DNA of 41,308 nucleotides, taken from NCBI GenBank assembly GCA_947452315.1, contig CANGCX010000014.1:1-41308 (forward strand), written 5' to 3'. Each line of letters starts with the position of its first letter. The stretch's first letter is position 1. Origin of the DNA: Opitutia bacterium (GTDB lineage Bacteria > Verrucomicrobiota > Verrucomicrobiia > Opitutales > Opitutaceae). Positions 35,868 through 41,308 of the stretch are shown here, piece after piece. Made by a program: the position numbers and the translations under genes. The notes beneath the pieces are model-generated. The model did no database searches. It was not told the origin of the DNA and saw only the letters and a list, made by a program, of their open reading frames with translations.

Positions 35868-37418
35868 TCAGTCCCGCGAACCAGCGTAGCGGGCAAGGAG
35901 GGCGGCAATTTCATCGAGTTCACGGCTTGCGGAGCGACCAGGGGCCGCCGGGTAGCGATTCAGCATCAGGCTAAATGCCAGTCGCTCATTCGAGAGCGAG
36001 GTAACGTAGCCCGAGAGTGCCGTCGTCCAGCGCAACGTGCCGGTCTTCGCTTGGACTTTGCCTTCGGCAGACGTGCCTTTCATGCGGCGCCTTAAAGTCC
36101 CGTCTACACCCGCAATCGGTAACGATTCCGCAAACACCTTAGCCTCGCTGTGTTTCGCCATAAATTCCAGCAACGCCAACGTCGCGGTTGCCGTCGTGAG
36201 ATTATTACGCGAAAGGCCCGAGCCTTCGTCAAAAATCACGTCGCTCACCGGCAGCGCGTGGCGCGTCAAAAATTCCCGCAAACCCGCCAAAGCGAGCTCT
36301 TCAGAGCGCATCATCGCGGACGTCGTCGCCGTGCGCCGTAATTCGCCAAGATGCGCGAAAATCAGATCGGCTTGCAGATTTTGCGACTGTTTCATCATCA
36401 CGCCGAGATAATCACGCAGGGGAGGTGAAACGACTTCTCCGAGCCGCACGTCGCTCGTCGATGATGCTGAAGCTTCCGGCCAACGCACCCCTCGAGCCGT
36501 GCCGCCAACGTTGATGCCAGCCCGCGCGAGTGCCGCCTTCAACCCCGCTGCAAACCACGCCGCGGGCCGAGGCACGGTCGACTCGGTCAGCTCGGGTTTG
36601 TCGCCGAGCGGTAGCTCGCCGAAAATCTGCACCGTCGTCTCGCCAGGCAAGCGCAACAGACTGATCGTGCGCGTCCCGCCGACTGACGTCGTATTGGTGC
36701 GATTGTCAAAAGTAAGTCCAGCGAACGGTTGCAACCACTCAAGCGTGCACGGCGCGCCAACGCTCGGCCCAGGCGAGACGCGCACGTCGACGTAGTTGTC
36801 GTTCACTGAAACCGCAGAAATTTCCGCGCCGTAATAATCATTAATGTCATCGACCGTCCAACTGGCGCCAAAGGGTATAGAACGAAAATAAGTCGCATCC
36901 GCAACGACGTCTCCCGTGATGCGACGCACGCCAGCGTTTTTTAGCACCGCAACATACGAATCAAAGGCCGCTAAAAAATCCTGCTGCAAACGCCGCGGGT
37001 CACAGCTCGGATCACCGCGCCCGCTCACGATTACGTTGCCCTGAATCGTGCCCGCCGCATCAACCGGCGCCGAAGCAAAGACCGGCGTGCGCACACGGTA
37101 ATCGCCGCCGAGGGTGTCAAGCGCGAGCGCCGCGACGTAGAGTTTGGCGTTGGAACCAGGGCTCAAGCGTCGATCCGGCGCGTGCGCGTACAGCGTGCGA
37201 CCCGTATCAAGGGAGACGATTTTTACGCCCCAGACTGCGGCCGCGAAACGCGGATCGCTCACCTGCGCTTCGAGCCGCGACTGTAAATCTGTAAGCGAGG
37301 CCACCGGCGGGACGGGCGGCGCGCTCGCCGCCGTGGAAACCGGAGCGGAGCGGAGCGGAAAACTCAGCCCCAAGAAAATCCCAGCTAAAATCAAAATCGG
37401 CGCGCGCGACGTTTTCAT
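35868..37418 (-). CDS. dacB: D-alanyl-D-alanine carboxypeptidase/endopeptidase, PBP4 type
   Basis: A 516-residue peptidase S13 penicillin-binding protein that would trim or cut peptidoglycan cross-links in the periplasm. A signal peptide (ILILAGIFLGLSFPLRSA) is at residues 7-24. The three catalytic motifs are complete: SxxK at Ser89-Lys92 (SNAK), SxN at Ser403-Asn405, and KTG at 458-460. The long insert between SxxK and SxN, with VSVNDNYVDV, is typical of the class. The frame is open to 37568, but the signal peptide fixes ATG 37418. It lies 23 bases behind the acyltransferase start on the same strand, so dacB is probably the first gene of that operon. Confidence 0.93.
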   Translation of the reverse strand: MKTSRAPILILAGIFLGLSFPLRSAPVSTAASAPPVPPVASLTDLQSRLEAQVSDPRFAAAVWGVKIVSLDTGRTLYAHAPDRRLSPGSNAKLYVAALALDTLGGDYRVRTPVFASAPVDAAGTIQGNVIVSGRGDPSCDPRRLQQDFLAAFDSYVAVLKNAGVRRITGDVVADATYFRSIPFGASWTVDDINDYYGAEISAVSVNDNYVDVRVSPGPSVGAPCTLEWLQPFAGLTFDNRTNTTSVGGTRTISLLRLPGETTVQIFGELPLGDKPELTESTVPRPAAWFAAGLKAALARAGINVGGTARGVRWPEASASSTSDVRLGEVVSPPLRDYLGVMMKQSQNLQADLIFAHLGELRRTATTSAMMRSEELALAGLREFLTRHALPVSDVIFDEGSGLSRNNLTTATATLALLEFMAKHSEAKVFAESLPIAGVDGTLRRRMKGTSAEGKVQAKTGTLRWTTALSGYVTSLSNERLAFSLMLNRYPAAPGRSASRELDEIAALLARYAGSRD

Positions 37419-37562
37419 CGCGAAGACATTGGCGTGCCGTACGCGCGGGCACAACTGCGGAACCACACATCCGGCCGCCGCCTTACGGCAGCCTACCGCA
37501 GGTACACACACGCGAAGCTTGTTTTCCAGCGCAGACCGCGCCTCTGTGGTGGCGGAAAACCC

Positions 37563-38474
37563 ATGCACTTCTCCGCCATCGCCGCCGCCCTGCCGCCCAA
37601 GGCCATCACCCGTTTCGACCGCGTGCCCTTTCCGTTACTCGCCTCGGGCAAGGTTCGCGAAATATTCGACCTCGGCGACGCACTCTTGCTGGTCGCAAGC
37701 GACCGACTCTCAGCCTTCGACGTGATTCTGCCCGACGGTATTCCTGGCAAGGGCATCGTGCTCACCCAAATGAGCAACTGGTGGTTCGCGCAGACTCAAA
37801 AACTCATCTCCAACCACCTCTTACCCGATCAAGCCGGCGAGTTTACCCGACGTGGCTTGCACGAGCGCGACCTGCAGTTGCGCAGCATGATCGTACGTAA
37901 ACTCACGCCGCTCACCATTGAATGCGTCACGCGCGGTTACCTCATCGGCAGTGGCTGGAGCAGCTACCAAAAAACAGGCGAAGTCTGCGGCATCCATCTA
38001 CCCGCCGGCTTGCGCCAAGCCGAGCGGCTGCCCACGCCGATTTTCACCCCCACAACCAAAGCACCGAAAGGCGAGCACGACGCACCGATCAACGATGCCC
38101 AAGCTGCCGAGCGCATCGGCGCCGCGCTCTACGAGAAAGTTAAAGCCACGAGCCTCGCGCTTTACCAATTCGGGCACGACCGCGCCCGCGCCGCCGGCAT
38201 GATTTTGGCCGATACCAAATTTGAATTCGGGACCGACGCAGCCGGTAATCTCGTGCTTATTGACGAAGTGCTAACGCCCGATTCCTCCCGTTACTGGCCG
38301 GCCGAGAGCTACGCGCCCGGCGGCTCACCTCCGAGTTACGACAAGCAATTTGTTCGCGACCACTTGCTCGCTCTCAACTGGAACCAGCAACCGCCCGCGC
38401 CGCATTTACCGTACGATGTCATTACCCGCACGCAGGAAAAATACCTCGCAGCGTTAAAAAACTTACTAGGCTGA
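37563..38474 (+). CDS. purC: SAICAR synthase (phosphoribosylaminoimidazole-succinocarboxamide synthase)
   Basis: A 303-residue purine-synthesis enzyme that joins aspartate to CAIR using ATP. Recognisable segments are ASGKVREIFDL, ASDRLSAFDVILPDGIPGKG, VTRGYLIGSGWSSYQKTG, DTKFEFG and DEVLTPDSSRYW. Length and the SGWSSYQKTGEVCGIHLPAGL segment fit the longer, yeast-Ade1-like PurC group rather than the 240-residue E. coli type. The frame opens at 37434, but ATG 37563 gives the family N-terminus and leaves 144 bases to the divergent dacB. Confidence 0.95.
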   Translation: MHFSAIAAALPPKAITRFDRVPFPLLASGKVREIFDLGDALLLVASDRLSAFDVILPDGIPGKGIVLTQMSNWWFAQTQKLISNHLLPDQAGEFTRRGLHERDLQLRSMIVRKLTPLTIECVTRGYLIGSGWSSYQKTGEVCGIHLPAGLRQAERLPTPIFTPTTKAPKGEHDAPINDAQAAERIGAALYEKVKATSLALYQFGHDRARAAGMILADTKFEFGTDAAGNLVLIDEVLTPDSSRYWPAESYAPGGSPPSYDKQFVRDHLLALNWNQQPPAPHLPYDVITRTQEKYLAALKNLLG

Positions 38475-38505
38475 AACCGTTCTTTCGGGGGTCACCTGAA
38501 GGTGT

Positions 38506-39837
38506 TTATTGCATCGCTTCGCCACGCTGTGAAATCGCGCTGGCTCCACTCGCCGCCCGCAATAATTCACGGCGCAACCAATCGAGCGCTGCATTCACCG
38601 CGCGGACTTTGACCGTCGTGCGCGGGCCGGGATAACTGAGTTTTTTTGACCACACGCCATGCGGCGCATGCAGCGCCAGAAAGAAGGTCCCAACGGGATT
38701 TTCCTGTGTGCCGCCGCAGGGACCGGCGAAGCCCGTGATCGCTACCGCATAATCGGCCCCGAGTTTCTCTGCCGCGCCCGTAGCCATCGCGACGGCGTTC
38801 TCCGCGCTCACCGCGCCATGCTGCGCGAGTAGACATTCCGGCACATCGAGGAGCTGCATTTTGGATTCGTTGGAGTAGCACACCGTGCCGCCAGCGAAAA
38901 ATTTTGAGGCGCCGGAAATATCCGTAAACGAATTTGCTAGCAAACCACCGCTCGCTGTTTCGGCACACGCGAGGGTCTTTTCCTGCGAACGCAACATGTC
39001 CGCGCAGACCTTCGCGAGCGAATCGTGACCGTAGCAGACAAAATCCTCACCAAGCAGTTTCGCACACTCCGCGGCGATGACCTGCAATTGCACATCATTC
39101 AACTGACCGCCGGGCGAACTCACCCGACAATCCACGTGCCCCGAATGCGCGCAAAATGCGATGCTCAGCGCCGCGCCAAAGCGATCAAAAATCGGCTGCA
39201 ACCGCGTCTCTAGCGCACTCTCACCCACGCCCGAGGTGCGCAGTTGCACATAAGCTTCTTTTTCAGTGAGCAAACCGCGCGCAGCCAGACGTGGCACGAT
39301 CTGCTCGATAAACATTGGCTGCAATTCGTTCGGCGGGCCGGGTAACATCACGAGGATTTTTCCATCCTGCTCAACCCAAAGACCTGGCGCGGTGCCATTA
39401 GCGTTCACGAGCACTTCGCCGCGCTCAAACACCAACGCTTGCTTAAGATTGTTTGGCGTCATCGTGCGCCCGAGTCGCGCGAAACGCGCCGCGATGCTCG
39501 CCTCCACACTCGCATCATGGACCAGTTTTTGCCCGAGGACTTCGGCGAGACATTCGCGCGTGCGATCGTCGCAGGTCGGCCCGAGCCCACCCGTCGTAAT
39601 AACGACGTCGGCCCGCGCCCAGCTCTCACGGAACTGGGCAACGATCGCGTCAGCGTCGTCTGTGATCGTAATGTTGCGGCGCAACGTAACGCCCCGCCGA
39701 CCCAGTTGCGCACCGATAAACGTGAGATGGCCGTTAGCGGTCAGCCCAAGCAACAATTCATCACCAAGGGTGAGTAGTTCGTAATAAAGTTGGGCGACCG
39801 GTTTGCGGGCCGCGGGGGAGTTGCTGGAAGAAACCAT
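38506..39837 (-). CDS. cinA: CinA-like protein (MoeA/Mog-type domain plus PncC domain)
   Basis: A 443-residue protein. Residues about 15-190 are the N-terminal CinA/molybdopterin-binding-like domain (ELLTLGDELLLG, then TTGGLGPTCDDRTRE), which in some CinA proteins is an ADP-ribose pyrophosphatase. The C-terminal about 160 residues are the PncC-type nicotinamide mononucleotide deamidase domain (AITGFAGPCGGTQENPVGTFF). The usual ESCTGG motif of that domain reads ETASGG here (293-298), so the serine thought to act as nucleophile is replaced by threonine. It faces uvrC across 36 bases. Confidence 0.9.
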   Translation of the reverse strand: MVSSSNSPAARKPVAQLYYELLTLGDELLLGLTANGHLTFIGAQLGRRGVTLRRNITITDDADAIVAQFRESWARADVVITTGGLGPTCDDRTRECLAEVLGQKLVHDASVEASIAARFARLGRTMTPNNLKQALVFERGEVLVNANGTAPGLWVEQDGKILVMLPGPPNELQPMFIEQIVPRLAARGLLTEKEAYVQLRTSGVGESALETRLQPIFDRFGAALSIAFCAHSGHVDCRVSSPGGQLNDVQLQVIAAECAKLLGEDFVCYGHDSLAKVCADMLRSQEKTLACAETASGGLLANSFTDISGASKFFAGGTVCYSNESKMQLLDVPECLLAQHGAVSAENAVAMATGAAEKLGADYAVAITGFAGPCGGTQENPVGTFFLALHAPHGVWSKKLSYPGPRTTVKVRAVNAALDWLRRELLRAASGASAISQRGEAMQ

Positions 39838-39873
39838 ACTTGCGAGAAACGATCTTAGGCCGATTCTGCCAAA

Positions 39874-41308
39874 ATGCCAACTGGCGAAACCGTAAATTTA
39901 AAGGAGAAGGTCCGCCGCCTTTCCGACCAGCCCGGCGTGTACCTGATGAAGGACCGCCTCGGGCGAATCATTTACGTGGGTAAGGCCAAGAATCTCAAAA
40001 AGCGCGTCTCAACGTATTTCACGCCGTCCCGCGCCATGACGTGGCACCCAAAAATTCGCGCCCTAATCGAGATGATCGCCGATTTCGACGTGCACGAGGT
40101 GAAATCAGAACCCGAGGCTTTGTTGCTTGAAGGCAAACTGATCAAGCAATGGAAACCGAAGTACAACACTGACTTCACCGATGACAAACGCTTCCTTCTT
40201 GTCCGCGTCGACGTAACCGAGGAGCTACCGCGCGTGCGCCTAACACGTTTCAAGAAAGAAGACCGCTCGCGCTATTTCGGCCCCTTCGCCCATAGCGGCC
40301 TCCTACGCAAAACCCTAGCCCAAATGCGCCGCCAATTCGGCGTGCTTCTCGGCGACGCCACGCCAAAAAAACTCCCCGACGGCACTTGGCAACTTTACGA
40401 CGACGTCAGACAGGAACTCTACGGGTTCGAAAATACCGTCACCCCCGACGCCTACCGCTTACGAGTAGACGAAGCGTGCGCTTTTCTCGAGGGCAAATCC
40501 CGCGAATGGCTTGAGTCTTTGCGCACCGAAATGCTCGCCGCCGCCGAAAAACAACAATTCGAGAAAGCCGCTGAGCTGCGCGACATCGTTTTTGCCCTCG
40601 AAAAAACCTTAGCCAAGACCCGCAACTTCGAGCGCACCGATCCCACGCTCGCACTGCCTAATGCCAGCGCCGAAGCGGTACGCCTCCTTGGGGAGGCACT
40701 ATCACTCAATCCATCACCGCGCACAATGGAGTGCTTTGATATTTCCCATATCTCCGGCACCTTCGTCGTCGCTTCGATGGTGCGCTTCGTCGACGGCCGA
40801 CCTGACAAAGACAACTACCGCCGCTTCCAAATCAAAAGCTTCATGGGCAACGACGATTTCCGCGCCATGGAAGAAGTCGTCGGGCGCCGCTACCGCCGCC
40901 TGCGCGATGAACAAAAGCCATTGCCCGATCTCGTCGTGATCGACGGTGGCCGCGGACAAATCGGCGCCGCGCTCAAAGCCTTTGTCGCCCTCGATCTCAC
41001 GCCGCCGCCGCTCATCGGCCTCGCGAAAAAACACGAGACGATCATTTTCCCCGACGAGCGTCCGCCGCTCAATCTCTCGCTCAATTCCCCAGCGCTCAAT
41101 CTCCTTCAGCGCCTGCGCGACGAAGCCCACCGCTTCGCCAACACCTACAACGCCGATCTGCGCTCGCGCAAAATTCGCGAGAGCGTGCTCGATGATTTTC
41201 CCGGCCTCGGCGCCGTCCGCCGCACGACGTTGCTCGAACACTTCGGCGACATCGAAAAACTCCGCGCCGCCGACATCGCCGCGATCGCCGACGTCCCCGG
41301 TTTCGGCG
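39874..41308 (+). CDS. uvrC: excinuclease ABC subunit C, cut by the window edge
   Basis: The first 478 codons of UvrC, which makes both incisions in nucleotide-excision repair. The GIY-YIG nuclease occupies the N-terminus (GVY 21-23, YVG 34-36). A UvrB-binding UVR motif lies at about 215-249 (AEKQQFEKAAELRD). The RNase H-like C-terminal nuclease follows (MECFDISHISGT, VVIDGGRGQ), and the helix-hairpin-helix begins at about 448 (LDDFPGLGAVRRTTLLEHFG). The cysteine-rich segment between GIY-YIG and UVR, which binds an iron-sulfur cluster in E. coli, has no cysteine cluster here; only Cys202 is found in residues 1-240. ATG 39874 is the first start in frame. Confidence 0.95.
   Translation, partial: MPTGETVNLKEKVRRLSDQPGVYLMKDRLGRIIYVGKAKNLKKRVSTYFTPSRAMTWHPKIRALIEMIADFDVHEVKSEPEALLLEGKLIKQWKPKYNTDFTDDKRFLLVRVDVTEELPRVRLTRFKKEDRSRYFGPFAHSGLLRKTLAQMRRQFGVLLGDATPKKLPDGTWQLYDDVRQELYGFENTVTPDAYRLRVDEACAFLEGKSREWLESLRTEMLAAAEKQQFEKAAELRDIVFALEKTLAKTRNFERTDPTLALPNASAEAVRLLGEALSLNPSPRTMECFDISHISGTFVVASMVRFVDGRPDKDNYRRFQIKSFMGNDDFRAMEEVVGRRYRRLRDEQKPLPDLVVIDGGRGQIGAALKAFVALDLTPPPLIGLAKKHETIIFPDERPPLNLSLNSPALNLLQRLRDEAHRFANTYNADLRSRKIRESVLDDFPGLGAVRRTTLLEHFGDIEKLRAADIAAIADVPGFG

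Noticed and set aside
37419-37568. N-terminal extensions of dacB and purC that overlap each other
   Set aside because: dacB has a proper signal peptide only from ATG 37418, and purC homology begins at ATG 37563. The overlap is just open frame in a divergent spacer.
38493-38508. CACC-TGAA-GGTG hairpin between purC and cinA
   Set aside because: Only four base pairs and a poor T-run; too weak to call a terminator.
1-41308. tRNA genes, CRISPR arrays, insertion sequences, toxin-antitoxin or defence systems
   Set aside because: I looked for T-loop sequences, regularly spaced repeats, transposase motifs and paired small genes, and found none that hold up; the only decayed material is at 23.5-24.0 kb.

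Overview
The window looks like chromosomal backbone of a GC-rich diderm bacterium. The best fit is Verrucomicrobiota, near the Opitutales. This is an inference from gene content: an Lpt lipopolysaccharide-export operon joined to HPr kinase, a fused E1 alpha/beta dehydrogenase, a NagB-PIG-L fusion, DUF1460, DUF3500 and DUF5009-type proteins, a large TonB-dependent receptor, and an almost complete lack of Shine-Dalgarno sequences. I saw no tRNA or rRNA gene, CRISPR array, insertion sequence or prophage.

Layout. 1-9.4 kb (+ strand, housekeeping): fused 2-oxo acid dehydrogenase E1; kdsC-lptC-lptA-lptB-hprK (Kdo supply, LPS transport, carbon-control kinase); rph with a clear terminator; a small helix-turn-helix gene on the other strand; sucC-sucD with a strong terminator. 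9.4-16.8 kb (- strand): a three-gene RND efflux operon with an adaptor and two different MdtB/MdtC-like pumps, but no outer-membrane channel. 17.0-18.7 kb: a secreted DUF3500 protein and a DUF4199 membrane protein. 18.7-21.5 kb (- strand): a secreted glycosidase-like propeller and MalQ. 21.6-23.4 kb (+): a short-chain dehydrogenase very like eukaryotic 3-ketodihydrosphingosine reductase, then an RlmI-type methyltransferase. 23.4-24.0 kb is a gene graveyard. 24.0-26.1 kb: a VOC protein, a BadF/NAGK-type amino-sugar kinase and an unknown protein. 26.1-32.6 kb (- strand): AraC regulator, TonB-dependent receptor, terminator, DUF1460 amidase-like protein and M20 peptidase. 32.7-37.4 kb: NagB-PIG-L, a DUF5009/HGSNAT-like acyltransferase and a PBP4-type DD-carboxypeptidase. 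37.5-41.3 kb: purC, cinA and the first 478 codons of uvrC, cut by the window edge.

How the genes may work together. The 24.6-37.4 kb stretch holds a kinase, a deacetylase/deaminase, an amidase, a peptidase, an outer-membrane importer, a regulator and a wall carboxypeptidase. All could act on peptidoglycan fragments or amino sugars. I read it as a possible cell-wall or amino-sugar salvage neighbourhood; that is inference, because none of these genes is substrate-specific by sequence alone.

Most notable observations: no Shine-Dalgarno sequence at nearly every start; a UvrC without the usual cysteine cluster; the KDSR-like reductase; 8-bp direct repeats 21 bp apart between the AraC gene and the TonB receptor; the NagB-PIG-L fusion; and two unassigned coding remnants at 23.5-24.0 kb. 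I found no clearly new defence or mobile system.
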